Assembly: GCA_030828385.1 (NCBI GenBank)
Contig: JAURCS010000005.1
Coordinates: 25,412-89,411, forward strand
Source of the DNA: Gammaproteobacteria bacterium
GTDB lineage: Bacteria > Pseudomonadota > Gammaproteobacteria > Pseudomonadales > Pseudohongiellaceae
Direction: 5' to 3'
DNA: 64,000 nucleotides
The translations under genes were made by a program, and so were the position numbers. Below the pieces are notes generated by a model. It worked only from the letters and a program-made list of their open reading frames with translations, made no database searches and had not been told where the DNA came from. Of the stretch, positions 18,473 through 27,241 are shown one piece after another. Every line of letters starts with the position of its first letter. Within the stretch, counting starts at the first letter, position 1.

Positions 18473-20110
18473 TTATTGAGTATTCTCAACCAGGAAAGGG
18501 CCGTCTACACAGAGCCGGCGTCCGTCTGGTGAATTACAGGCACCACAAATGCCGACGCCACATTTGGTCATATAGTCGATGGCATTGAAGATTTGATCCT
18601 CGCGGCAAAACTCCTGCTGTACTGATACCGCGGCATGCACCATGGGTTCCGGGCCACAGTTATAAAAAACCAGTTTGTCGAGTTCTGCCTGACTCATTTC
18701 TGCCAGGCGCTGGCGTAATAATTCTGTCACCACCCCATGAAATCCTGCGCTGCCATCATCGGTAGCAATATGGGTGGGGCAGATCGCCTCGCATTCATCA
18801 ATAAAATAGAGTCTTTCGCTGTTTCTTGCACCAAAGAATATTTCTGCTTTATTAGTGCCGTTGTTACTAAAGTCCCGGGCAATCTGATACACCGCTGCCA
18901 GACCGGTACCGCCACTCACGGCCATGATGGTGGAATCAGTTGGTGGTGTCACAGCAATTCCATGAGGACCACGGTAATAGGCCTCAGTACCAGGTTCCAG
19001 GCTCATTAGCGCTTGCGTGAACTGGCCGAGATTAATCACTACCAGGGAAAAGGGGTCATCAGTTAACGCGGAAAAGGGCTTTTCGCCCAGGCCCGGCACC
19101 CAGAGGAAAATAAATTCACCGGGTTTGACGCCTACCTTGCGATCGAAGGTAAGGATGCAGATGTCATCGCAGATACGATTGTTCTCCACCAGAGTGACCG
19201 ATGAAAACTCCATATCAATATCGTAACGCACCAGTGATTCGGCGGTTTCAGTATCGTTTTCCAGATCACTGCTCAGTGCTTTGAAATAATCTGCAATTTC
19301 ATCTGTGGTCATGCCTACCAGTGCAGAGCCTATGCCGAAAATGGTGGCTCCAGCATGCCGGAAGGAACGCACATCTTCAGCGCTGGACAGGCCACCACAG
19401 GCAATCACGGGAATATCAAGATGACTCACCTGACTGACACATTTAAGCGCAATCGGCAGCACTCCTTTGCCGGACATACCGCCTTCACCGTTGCTTAATA
19501 CCGCATGACCATGGCGGGTGTGCTGACCTGGACCAACGGTATTGATCGCACACAGTGCATCGGCGCCACCGGCAAGGGCGGCTTCGGCGATTTCAGCAAA
19601 ATTGGGAACATTGGGCGTTAATTTGGGAATGACCGGAATGTCGACGGCAGCTTTAACCGCGGCGGTAATTTCCTTGACCAGCGCCGGGTCCTGCCCCATT
19701 GCCATGCCATAGCCTTTCGCATGAGGGCAGGAAAGGTTTAATTCCAGTCCGTCAGCATGGGGAGCCAGAATTTTCGCCACTTCAACATATTCTTCCACGC
19801 TGCCGCCAAAAATCGACACCAGCAGGAAGCGGTCTTCCGGTATTACCAGTTCTGCCATCAATTCAGCAGATCTGACAGCGCCGGGATTGGTCAGGCCAAC
19901 GGCATTTACAAAACAGCCGGGAGCATACTGGCTCAGAATCGGTTCGCGGTAGCCCAGCCTGGGCTCAAGACAAATACTCTTGGTAGTGAGCACGCCAACT
20001 TCGGGAATCTGATCAAAAAAGCGCTGAATGATGGGCGCGGCACAGGTAACGATGCCGGAGGGAACGGTAAAGGGGCCGGATAAGGTCTTGCCCAGAAATT
20101 CAGTTTTCAA
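18473..20110 (-). CDS. Fused dihydroorotate dehydrogenase: PyrD (class 1B) plus PyrK
   Basis: The 545-residue chain joins two proteins that are normally separate. Residues 1-285 are a class 1 dihydroorotate dehydrogenase barrel with ELNLSCPH (catalytic Cys128), PVIPKLTPN and IACGGLSS. Residues 300-545 are a PyrK-like module: FAD domain (VGVKPGEFIFLWVPG), NAD domain (MAVSGGTGLAAVYQIA) and a 2Fe-2S site with Cys517, Cys522, Cys525 and Cys534. It would oxidise dihydroorotate with NAD+ as acceptor in the cytoplasm. Most gammaproteobacteria use the membrane quinone-linked class 2 PyrD instead. The start is TTG, 4 nt after GGAAAATT. Role in pyrimidine synthesis versus catabolism is not settled. Confidence 0.85.
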   Translation of the reverse strand: MKTEFLGKTLSGPFTVPSGIVTCAAPIIQRFFDQIPEVGVLTTKSICLEPRLGYREPILSQYAPGCFVNAVGLTNPGAVRSAELMAELVIPEDRFLLVSIFGGSVEEYVEVAKILAPHADGLELNLSCPHAKGYGMAMGQDPALVKEITAAVKAAVDIPVIPKLTPNVPNFAEIAEAALAGGADALCAINTVGPGQHTRHGHAVLSNGEGGMSGKGVLPIALKCVSQVSHLDIPVIACGGLSSAEDVRSFRHAGATIFGIGSALVGMTTDEIADYFKALSSDLENDTETAESLVRYDIDMEFSSVTLVENNRICDDICILTFDRKVGVKPGEFIFLWVPGLGEKPFSALTDDPFSLVVINLGQFTQALMSLEPGTEAYYRGPHGIAVTPPTDSTIMAVSGGTGLAAVYQIARDFSNNGTNKAEIFFGARNSERLYFIDECEAICPTHIATDDGSAGFHGVVTELLRQRLAEMSQAELDKLVFYNCGPEPMVHAAVSVQQEFCREDQIFNAIDYMTKCGVGICGACNSPDGRRLCVDGPFLVENTQ

Positions 20111-20148
20111 AATTTTCCAGTTCTTTGTGGTTAACTAAGCAGGAAAAC

Positions 20149-20177
20149 ATTTTAGCTTTCATTCGCTTTTATTTCGA
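20149..20177 (-). promoter_or_regulatory. Candidate promoter of the pyrDK fusion gene
   Basis: On the minus strand TCGAAA (20172-20177) and TAAAAT (20149-20154) are spaced by 17 bp, matching consensus at four and five of six positions. The gene starts about 39 nt downstream of the -10 box. Confidence 0.4.
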
Positions 20178-20203
20178 GAGAAGCTTGTCTCTTTAGGCGG
20201 ATT

Positions 20204-20749
20204 TTATCGTTCGATCTTCGTCATCTTTGAGCCTTCAAAGGTCAGGTTGTACATTAGTCCCTTGTTGGAAAAAATGAACCCGATAATTGGCTGCTGTGCA
20301 GAGTTGGAGCTGATTTCACCACCGGCGCCAAATTCCACCACGGCGACACTACCGTCAACACCGGCTTCCCAACCGTCGCTGCTGCGAAAGGTATCAAGGG
20401 CATCATCCGTCATGAATAGAATGATCTGGGATTTGACCTGGGCGCCGAGCTGAAAGCCGATAGAGGCCCCTGCGGTGTTGTAATAATCTACAGCGCTGCC
20501 ATTGATCATCAGCGCGCCTTCACCATATTCACCGCCAATACCAATACCAGCCTTGACCACCCGGGGAAAAACCAGCATGCCTTTTGAGCGTTCAGCCAGG
20601 CGCTTGCCGGCAGCAGACTCAGCATAGAATTTTTCCAGGGCCACTTCGATATTGGTATCAATCTCTACCTTGGACGCTGCAGTGGCAAGAATTGGGAGCA
20701 GTAATGAAAATCCCAGGATTATGAGGGTACTTAATTTTTGCGGCTTCAT
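20204..20749 (-). CDS. Exported SYLF (YSC84) domain lipid-binding protein
   Basis: The 181-residue product has a signal peptide (KLSTLIILGFSLLLPILATA). The rest is a SYLF/YSC84 domain, with FYAESAAGKRLAERSKGMLV, a GIGIGGEYGEGAL stretch, and FGAGGEIS. SYLF domains bind phosphoinositides in eukaryotes; the bacterial role is unknown but presumably at the envelope. The open frame extends to 20872, but the ATG at 20749 follows GGAGAC at a proper distance and gives a clean signal peptide. Confidence 0.82.
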   Translation of the reverse strand: MKPQKLSTLIILGFSLLLPILATAASKVEIDTNIEVALEKFYAESAAGKRLAERSKGMLVFPRVVKAGIGIGGEYGEGALMINGSAVDYYNTAGASIGFQLGAQVKSQIILFMTDDALDTFRSSDGWEAGVDGSVAVVEFGAGGEISSNSAQQPIIGFIFSNKGLMYNLTFEGSKMTKIER

Positions 20750-20875
20750 GGGTTTGTCTCCGAAACTGTTTAAAAGCTGATTAAAGAATAAATAATAGCG
20801 TGAGTTGATTCTACCGGTTGGTATCGGGTTTGTGATACAGGTTTCTTTTAATTTGGTACTTTTCATTGGCATTGA

Positions 20876-21124
20876 TTACATTTCTGCTTCAATAGGCAAG
20901 TGGGCAAAAAACCAGTCTTCTATACGCTGCTCAAAACTACAGCGCCCAGGAAATGTATTTGCCAAGGACTGTGTGCGAGCAATATTTATCTGCGTATGCT
21001 CAGGTGAAACACTGGTCACAGGGGTGCAGGCGCTAAGCCAGCCACAGGCAAAAACCATGCAAATGCTTCGGTAAAAGCCAGCAGAGGAATTCTTAAAATC
21101 AACTATATTAGGGGGATAATTCAT
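20876..21124 (-). CDS. Possible small lipoprotein, unrecognised
   Basis: An 82-residue reading frame has a short hydrophobic stretch ending in a lipobox-like LSAC (in MVFACGWLSACTPVTS). The remainder is polar, with no family I recognise. It ends 127 nt upstream of the SYLF gene start. The start is uncertain: ATG at 21163, 21124 or inside the hydrophobic stretch are all possible, and no strong ribosome-binding site is visible. It may not be a gene. Confidence 0.35.
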   Translation of the reverse strand: MNYPPNIVDFKNSSAGFYRSICMVFACGWLSACTPVTSVSPEHTQINIARTQSLANTFPGRCSFEQRIEDWFFAHLPIEAEM

Positions 21125-21393
21125 GGCACTGATATAGACCTGAAAACACCGGATTAGTTTCATTCGATAGTAATATTATTATTATAAATCAATATGTTAG
21201 AAAGCCGAAGAAATAATCCGGTATAGCGGTTTTTTCAACTCGGTATTATCTGTATATTAAAGCCTTCTTCCTCAATAACTTTCAGAATATCAGTGAAGTG
21301 AAGACATAGCATGCATTACAGGATTTCCAGGTCTCTCATGCCTGGCATGTTGTTGTTTTAATAAAGTTATGACAATAAATACAAGGAATTACA

Positions 21394-23058
21394 ATGAGAT
21401 ACCCCCCTGGTGTCAGCCAGAACGATTTTGACAGAGCGGTAAATCAGTTTGAAGCCGCTATAGGCAGTGAATGGGTATTCACTGACGAAGTGGATGTCGA
21501 CCTCTACCGGGATGCCTACTCGCCCTTGTGGGGCGAGGAAGAGGAAAAAATCCCCTCCATCGCCCTGGCGCCCCAGTCTGCAGAAGAGGTGCAGGCATTA
21601 ATGCGACTCTGTAACGAATTTCGTATTCCTGTTTATCCCGTATCCACCGGTAAAAATCTGGGCTATGGCGGATCGGCGCCCGTGCTCAATGGCAGCGTGG
21701 TGCTTGATTTGAAACGCATGAACCGGATTATAGAGGTCAGTGAGGAAAATGCCTTTGCTCTGGTAGAACCGGGCGTGTCCTATTTTGACCTGTATAACTA
21801 TATTCAGGAGAAGGGGCTCGATCTGTGGATTGACTGTCCCGATCCCGGCTGGGGCAGCCTGATTGGCAATTCCCTGGACCATGGCGTGGGTTATACCGTG
21901 AATCCCTATCGTGATCATTTCGAGGCCCACTGCGGTATGGAAGTGGTGCTGGCCGATGGTGATCTGGTACGTACCGGCATGGGGGCCATGCCCAATGCCG
22001 AAACCTGGCAACAGTATCGCTGGGGTTATGGGCCCTGGCTGGATGGGCTGTTCGCCCAGTCCAATTTTGGCGTGGTCACCAAGATGGGCTTTTGGCTGTA
22101 TCCGGCGCCCGAAGCCTTCCGTTCCGGTTCGGTGCAGGTGATGGGTTACAACGATGTCCATGAGCTGACACGGGTGACGGCAAAGATGATGTATAGCGGT
22201 ATTCTCAATACCAATGCCGGCGTGCAGTCACCAATGCAGTTTGTGCTGGGACAAAACCAGGAGATGCAGGAACGCTATGAGCGCGCCAACGCCGAAGATA
22301 TTCGCATCCTTGATGAATTTGCGCAAAGCAACAACACGCCGTTCTGGAGTTCTTCCTTCAAGTTTTACGGGCCACAGGAAATCGTGGATAGCTCCTGGGA
22401 ATATGTGAAAAAACAATTTGCTCATATTGAGGGTGTGTCTTTTCAGGATCAGGAAGCGCTTCAATTTCCCATGCCCTATGAAGAGCTGATGCAGACTTCA
22501 GACGAAAACCATTTGGGCGTACCCTCCATGTCTGTATTCCAGCTGGGTAACCGCTCCAACTTCAATCCGGCCGGGACCAACGGTCATCTTGGTTTCTCAC
22601 CCGTAGTGCCCATGACCGGGGAGGCAGTACTGCAGGCCAATAAAGTACTGGGTAGGGTCTTACGTGATATGGGCGGCAATACAGTATTTAATGTGCCTCC
22701 CTATTCCTATCACCAACGTACCTTCACGATCCTGATTGGCTTCACCGTAAGCCGCGATACCGATACCAACCAAAAGACCCGCGAGATTTTTCGGGAACTG
22801 GTCAAAGTGGCGGCAGAAAATGGCTGGGGAGAATACCGTACCCACACCGCTTTTATGGATGATTGTGCGGCTACCTATTCTTTCAATGACAATGCATTGC
22901 TGCGCTTGCAGCAACGTCTCAAGGATGCCATCGACCCCAATGGCATTATTTCAGCGGGTCGCTATGGTATTTGGCCTAAACATATTCGTGATGAAGAGGG
23001 GAAGGGGATTGCCGATACAAACTCTGCCAGGGACGATCAAGGAGGCAGTAATGTATAA
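21394..23058 (+). CDS. PCMH/VAO-family flavoprotein (4-alkylphenol methylhydroxylase-like)
   Basis: The 554-residue product is an FAD-dependent oxidoreductase of the vanillyl-alcohol-oxidase / p-cresol methylhydroxylase family. The FAD-binding domain spans about 55-245 (IPVYPVSTGKNLGYGGSAPV, DHGVGYT, AHCGMEVVLADG). The substrate domain follows and the C-terminus IDPNGIISAGRYGIWP is typical. PchF-type enzymes oxidise 4-alkylphenols to alcohols or aldehydes and pass electrons to a cytochrome c partner; such a cytochrome overlaps its 3' end by 8 nt. AAGGA lies 8 nt before the ATG. The exact phenolic substrate is unknown. Confidence 0.85.
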   Translation: MRYPPGVSQNDFDRAVNQFEAAIGSEWVFTDEVDVDLYRDAYSPLWGEEEEKIPSIALAPQSAEEVQALMRLCNEFRIPVYPVSTGKNLGYGGSAPVLNGSVVLDLKRMNRIIEVSEENAFALVEPGVSYFDLYNYIQEKGLDLWIDCPDPGWGSLIGNSLDHGVGYTVNPYRDHFEAHCGMEVVLADGDLVRTGMGAMPNAETWQQYRWGYGPWLDGLFAQSNFGVVTKMGFWLYPAPEAFRSGSVQVMGYNDVHELTRVTAKMMYSGILNTNAGVQSPMQFVLGQNQEMQERYERANAEDIRILDEFAQSNNTPFWSSSFKFYGPQEIVDSSWEYVKKQFAHIEGVSFQDQEALQFPMPYEELMQTSDENHLGVPSMSVFQLGNRSNFNPAGTNGHLGFSPVVPMTGEAVLQANKVLGRVLRDMGGNTVFNVPPYSYHQRTFTILIGFTVSRDTDTNQKTREIFRELVKVAAENGWGEYRTHTAFMDDCAATYSFNDNALLRLQQRLKDAIDPNGIISAGRYGIWPKHIRDEEGKGIADTNSARDDQGGSNV

Positions 23059-23380
23059 GGCATTGATTCTGCTTGCCAGTGTATTGATAAGTGCAGGAAC
23101 ACTGGCGCAGTCCGGCGACCCGGCTAATGGCAAAGCCGTCTACGAACACTGGTGTTCACCTTGCCATGCCCCGGGTGCTCGCAAACATCCGGGAACAGCA
23201 GCACTGGAGTTTCTCTACAAGGGTGAAAAACCCTCAGTGCTGGAACAGCGTCTCGACCTGACGCCGACTTTGGTGGCAACCTTTGTCCGCAACGGGGTGA
23301 AAATCATGCCGCCTTTTCGCAAGACGGAAATAAGTGATAAAGAGCTATCCGATATCGGCGCTTACCTGTCCCCAAGATAG
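23051..23380 (+). CDS. Class I cytochrome c, PchC-like electron acceptor
   Basis: The 109-residue product has a signal peptide (LILLASVLISAGTLAQ) and one haem c site, Cys35-Ser-Pro-Cys-His39, with Met86 in KIMPPFRKTE as the likely sixth ligand. The ATG at 23051 overlaps the preceding flavoprotein and follows GGAGG. Size and position match the cytochrome subunit of p-cresol methylhydroxylase. Being periplasmic, it suggests the flavoprotein is co-exported or assembled with it, as known for PchFC; the flavoprotein itself has no obvious signal peptide. Confidence 0.85.
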   Translation: MYKALILLASVLISAGTLAQSGDPANGKAVYEHWCSPCHAPGARKHPGTAALEFLYKGEKPSVLEQRLDLTPTLVATFVRNGVKIMPPFRKTEISDKELSDIGAYLSPR

Positions 23381-23416
23381 TCAGTCCTTTCTAACAACAA
23401 TAATAAGGAGACGGTT

Positions 23417-24916
23417 ATCAACGATCTGTTCTGGAAATCTACTGCTGTATTTTTCTACTGCAGCATACTCCTGATAATTGGCTACCTGGCCTCGCGTCGC
23501 ATGCATAACATTCGTGACTACTATGCGGGCGGTAAAAAACTCGGCTTTATTAATGTGGCTTTTTCAGCCAGGGCTACTGGCGAATCAGCCTGGCTCTTAC
23601 TTGGCCTTACCGGTACCGGTTTTGCGGTGGGGCTGCAGGGCTTGTGGATTGCCGTGGGTGAATTACTGGGTGTGGGCATTGCCTGGCTATGGATGGCAAA
23701 GCCCTTCAAACGACTCACAAATCAGTATGACAGCGTCACCATTCCTGATTATCTGGAATCACGTTTTCGTGACGAAGGACACTGGCTGCGCCTGATCGCC
23801 GCCGGCGCGTTGATAGTCTTTGTGCCTATCTATGCCGGTTCCCAGGTCTTTGCTACCGGCAAAGCTTTTAATGCCTTCCTTGATATCAATCATTACCTGG
23901 GGGCCACCATCGGGTTTCTCGTAGTGCTGCTTTATATCACCAAGGGCGGTTTTATCGCCGTGGTCTGGTCTGATGTGTTTCAGGGCCTGTTGATGGTGTG
24001 CGGTCTGGTTCTGTTACCGTTGGTTGGGCTGCTGGAGCTTGGTGGTATTACCAACCTGCTGGCGTCACTTGATAATAATTTTTCTGCACACCTTACTCTG
24101 ACCGCAGGGCAGGGCTGGACCACCCTTGCAGTCATGCAGACGCTTGGTTTTCTCGCTATTGGCATTGGTTTTCTCGGATCGCCACAGGTCTTTGTACGCT
24201 TTATTTCCATTCGTAATGAAGAGCAAATAAAAAAAGGGGCAGTTGTCGCACTATGTTGGACTTTTCTGGCTGACACCGGTGCTGTATTGCTGGGGATAAC
24301 AGGCAGGGCCTTGTTCACTGATGCTGATCTGGGCTTTGATTCAGACAATATTCTTCCGGTAATGTCACAGGCATTGCTTTTGCCTTTCTTTGCCGGCGTC
24401 TATATCGCCATGGTACTGGCCGCCATCATGTCCACCATTGATTCCCTGCTGGTGCTGGCTTCCAGCTCTGCAGTCAGGGATTACTGGCAAAAAACCCGGC
24501 ATCCGGAAATGAGTGATGACACCTTGATGAAACTGAGCTGGCAAGTGACAATGATTTTGGCTCTGCTTTCCTTTGGCATCGGTATAGGCATTCTGCTTTA
24601 TGATCTTGAAAACGGAATCTTCTGGATTGTTATTTTTGGCTGGTCAGGTATTGCTGCTACCTTCTGTCCGGTCATGATACTCAGCCTGTGCTGGCCTAGA
24701 CTCACGGCATTGGGTGCCAAGTGCGCGATGGTGGCAGGATTTCTTTCTAGCATAGCTTTCAAGTTTATAGTGCCGCCACTATTGTCTGCAGCCGGGTGGG
24801 ATGTTGGTGTTACTTATTTGAATGCGCTGGACGTATTGTTACCAGCGTTTCTGGTGTCCGGTTTGGCAGCGGTTGTGGTCAGTCTGATAGGCAAGCCCGA
24901 TTTAAATGGCCAATAA
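23417..24916 (+). CDS. Sodium:solute symporter (SSS family), non-canonical ATC start
   Basis: This is a 12-13-segment SSS/PutP-type transporter with MHNIRDYYAGGKKLG, FSARATGESAWLLLG and AAIMSTIDSLLVLASSS. The first canonical start in frame (ATG 23501) falls after the first transmembrane segment (AVFFYCSILLIIGYLA). The frame is open back to 23381 with no ATG, GTG or TTG. AAGGAG at 23405-23410 lies 6 nt before ATC (23417), and ATC-AAC-GAT would be Met-Asn-Asp if ATC were ATG. So either ATC initiates, the codon is a mutation or error, or an internal start is used. It probably imports the substrate or product of the flavocytochrome. Confidence 0.78.
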   Translation: MNDLFWKSTAVFFYCSILLIIGYLASRRMHNIRDYYAGGKKLGFINVAFSARATGESAWLLLGLTGTGFAVGLQGLWIAVGELLGVGIAWLWMAKPFKRLTNQYDSVTIPDYLESRFRDEGHWLRLIAAGALIVFVPIYAGSQVFATGKAFNAFLDINHYLGATIGFLVVLLYITKGGFIAVVWSDVFQGLLMVCGLVLLPLVGLLELGGITNLLASLDNNFSAHLTLTAGQGWTTLAVMQTLGFLAIGIGFLGSPQVFVRFISIRNEEQIKKGAVVALCWTFLADTGAVLLGITGRALFTDADLGFDSDNILPVMSQALLLPFFAGVYIAMVLAAIMSTIDSLLVLASSSAVRDYWQKTRHPEMSDDTLMKLSWQVTMILALLSFGIGIGILLYDLENGIFWIVIFGWSGIAATFCPVMILSLCWPRLTALGAKCAMVAGFLSSIAFKFIVPPLLSAAGWDVGVTYLNALDVLLPAFLVSGLAAVVVSLIGKPDLNGQ

Positions 24917-25052
24917 ATCTGACCACGTGATCTGTTTGGTAAAAAAATTTCAGAGTAAACAGGAGTACACATTCTGATCTATAGACAGTTAATTTCGACC
25001 TATATCAAGCACAGCAGGCAGGACAGAGGCAGAAACATAGACAGTGCTACTG

Positions 25053-25271
25053 TTAGAGATTTAGCAGGGATTCCACATTCCGTGGCGGGGCTATGTTCGC
25101 TATGTTCCTTTCCACCATGGCATCATGGGGAGGATAAATTACCTGGAGTGAATAGCGATCGATATCCAGCCGCTCGTATAGCACGAAAGGCCTCAATGCT
25201 GCGGCCGGCAGCTCGTCAGGCAACAGCCTGTTTTCAGTATAGAAGATGATGACGCTGGCATCCGCTTCCAT
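25053..25271 (-). CDS. Small ORF of unknown function downstream of the glycosyltransferase
   Basis: A 72-residue frame encodes MEADASVIIFYTENRLLPDE and a Pro/Arg-containing remainder ending NVESLLNL. I recognise no family. The frame stays open upstream into the 3' end of the GT9 gene, so it could be the tail of a gene whose start was lost, or a chance ORF. There is only a weak GGA before the ATG. Confidence 0.3.
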   Translation of the reverse strand: MEADASVIIFYTENRLLPDELPAAALRPFVLYERLDIDRYSLQVIYPPHDAMVERNIANIAPPRNVESLLNL

Positions 25272-25308
25272 GAACAGGTCCAGCGCGGAGACGTTTCCCG
25301 GCGTTGGA

Positions 25309-26400
25309 TTAGGTCTGTACTGAGAGCAGGATTTTTTTCATTACATGATCTGGCGAAATGTCTTTCATACAACGATGCTGGTGCAAACAATGACCCTTGT
25401 TACAGGCCGGGTCACAGCTAAAGTCTCCCCGTACAATCTTGCTTTGCTGACCAAGTGGCCCCCAGATTTCATCGTTAGTGGGGCCGAATAATACTAAACC
25501 AGGCAGGCCCAGTGCGGAACCCAGATGGAAAGGCCCGCTGTCGTTGCCTACCATCAAGGCACAGGTATTCATGAACTGTCCCAGTGCCACCAGCGACAGT
25601 CTGTTACACAGATCAAGGGGAAGGGAATCGATGCCCGCCGTTTGCAACTGTCGCGCTATTTCCTGGTTGGCATTTTCATCAACACTTCCTGCACCCAGCA
25701 GCACCGGCTGCAAACCGGCAGCCATTATTTTTTCCACCAGCACAGCCATACTGTCGACTGGCCAGCGTTTATAGTCCTTCGTCGCTCCGGCATGAATGGC
25801 GATGGTTTTTAACTGAGGGTTCCAGCCCCACTCACGTAATTGTCCTGTCAGGGTGTCGGGAAGCGTGCCAGGGTTCATTTTCAAATACGTTTTTTCAGGT
25901 TCCGGCATTCCGAGAGCGTCGAACACATCAAAATAGCTATACCAGCGATGGCTTCGTGCAGGTTCACGGTTTTCAAACTGAACCGGAATTACCGCATCGT
26001 AACCACTGCGATGGCGGGTGGCGCTGCAACCGAGTTTATAGGCGGCCCCGGAAAGTCGGGTCAAATGGTTGGTGGCAGAATCTTCTTCGATATTGAAGGC
26101 AATGTCCGGCTTGAAGGCACGAATCTCCTTCAGACAGGCACGGTACAGGGAGATTTTTTTAAACAGACCAGACTGACTAATTTTCCTGCGTGGGAAAAAG
26201 ATCAGGCTGTCAGCGGGAAAGCTGTTTTCACAAAGTGCGAGAAAGCCTTCATCAATGACAATTTTCAGTTGAATGCCCTGATCCTGGCAGTAGCGGGCAT
26301 AGGCCTGCATCAGGCCGCCCGCCAACAATAAATTGCCCAGGTACTTGGTCGGGTTAACCAGTACTATTCGTTGAGGATTCTTGGGGACAGGTTTATTCAC
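25309..26400 (-). CDS. GT9-family glycosyltransferase (heptosyltransferase-like)
   Basis: The 363-residue product has the two-lobed GT-B layout of family 9: an N-terminal lobe beginning RIVLVNPTKYLGNLLLAGGL and a C-terminal lobe with IAIHAGATKDYKRWPVDSMA and the donor-site MVGNDSGPFHLGSALGLPGL. GT9 enzymes add heptose to the LPS inner core from ADP-heptose on the cytoplasmic face. The C-terminus has a Cys-rich segment (CDPACNKGHCLHQHRC), seen in some members. The start is GTG at 26400, overlapping the upstream phosphatase gene by 8 nt. Confidence 0.82.
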   Translation of the reverse strand: MNKPVPKNPQRIVLVNPTKYLGNLLLAGGLMQAYARYCQDQGIQLKIVIDEGFLALCENSFPADSLIFFPRRKISQSGLFKKISLYRACLKEIRAFKPDIAFNIEEDSATNHLTRLSGAAYKLGCSATRHRSGYDAVIPVQFENREPARSHRWYSYFDVFDALGMPEPEKTYLKMNPGTLPDTLTGQLREWGWNPQLKTIAIHAGATKDYKRWPVDSMAVLVEKIMAAGLQPVLLGAGSVDENANQEIARQLQTAGIDSLPLDLCNRLSLVALGQFMNTCALMVGNDSGPFHLGSALGLPGLVLFGPTNDEIWGPLGQQSKIVRGDFSCDPACNKGHCLHQHRCMKDISPDHVMKKILLSVQT

Positions 26401-27241
26401 TGTCCTGGTAAAGTGCCATCAGTTCACCCACATTGGTAACGGAGATATCCGGCCAGGTTGCCTGCGGTCGGTCATCAAAGGCATTGGGACCGCCGGTACC
26501 GGTATGCACATAAATGGCAAGAGCACCGTTATTTTTTGCCATCGGGACTTCAAGGTCGGCGTCATCACCGACAACGGCGATCTCGCTTACCTCCAGGCCC
26601 AAATGCCGTGCCGCACTTTCAATGGCATGGGAAGAAGGTTTACCAAGCACGATGGCGTCTTTGCCAGTCAAGGGTTTCAATGCCGCCGCCAGCGCGCAGG
26701 AAGTGCCGATGCCGGGACCGTTGGCGGTGGCAAAAAAAGGCACATCGGAGGCGGTATATAATTCTGCACCAGCCTTGATTGCGAGCCAGGCATTCTCTAT
26801 ATCCTTAAAACCAAACTCGCGATACCAGCCAATATAGACGGCGTCGACCGGGCCAGGATTTTCAATACTCGATAACACAACCTCAAGGCCGAGATCAGCC
26901 AGAGGCTCCCACACACCGGGACAGCCCAGCACCATGATGCGTTTGTAGCCTTGCTTGACCAGATAGTCAGCAGCCACGCTGCTGGGGGTCATCATGGTGT
27001 TTTCGTTCATGGGAATGCCTGCATCGCTAAGCACCCTCACATAGTCGGAAGGGGAGCGTGCGGTGCCATTGGTCATCACCACATAGGGAATGCCTTTATC
27101 CTTAAGCAGATTGATAAAATCTGCGGCACCGGGCAGCATCGCCATATTGTTGTTTTTCTTGTCGCCAAGAATCAGTGTGCCATCCATATCGAAAACAAAG
27201 CCCTTCACTCGGGCAAGTTTGTCATTCATTTGATTAGTCAT
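26393..27241 (-). CDS. HAD-superfamily IIA phosphatase (NagD-like)
   Basis: The 282-residue product has the HAD motifs in order: DMDGTL near 19-24, the motif II Thr in VVMTNGTARS, Lys in LGKPSSHAIE and GDDADLEVP. The cap between motifs II and III is the IIA type. NagD relatives dephosphorylate nucleoside monophosphates or sugar phosphates in the cytoplasm. GGAAAAA precedes the ATG. Its overlap with the GT9 gene suggests an operon. Confidence 0.85.
   Translation of the reverse strand: MTNQMNDKLARVKGFVFDMDGTLILGDKKNNNMAMLPGAADFINLLKDKGIPYVVMTNGTARSPSDYVRVLSDAGIPMNENTMMTPSSVAADYLVKQGYKRIMVLGCPGVWEPLADLGLEVVLSSIENPGPVDAVYIGWYREFGFKDIENAWLAIKAGAELYTASDVPFFATANGPGIGTSCALAAALKPLTGKDAIVLGKPSSHAIESAARHLGLEVSEIAVVGDDADLEVPMAKNNGALAIYVHTGTGGPNAFDDRPQATWPDISVTNVGELMALYQDSE

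Noticed and set aside
22820-23050. Extended N-terminus of the cytochrome c from 22820
   Set aside because: It overlaps the flavoprotein C-terminus in another frame; the ATG at 23051 gives a proper signal peptide and has GGAGG upstream.
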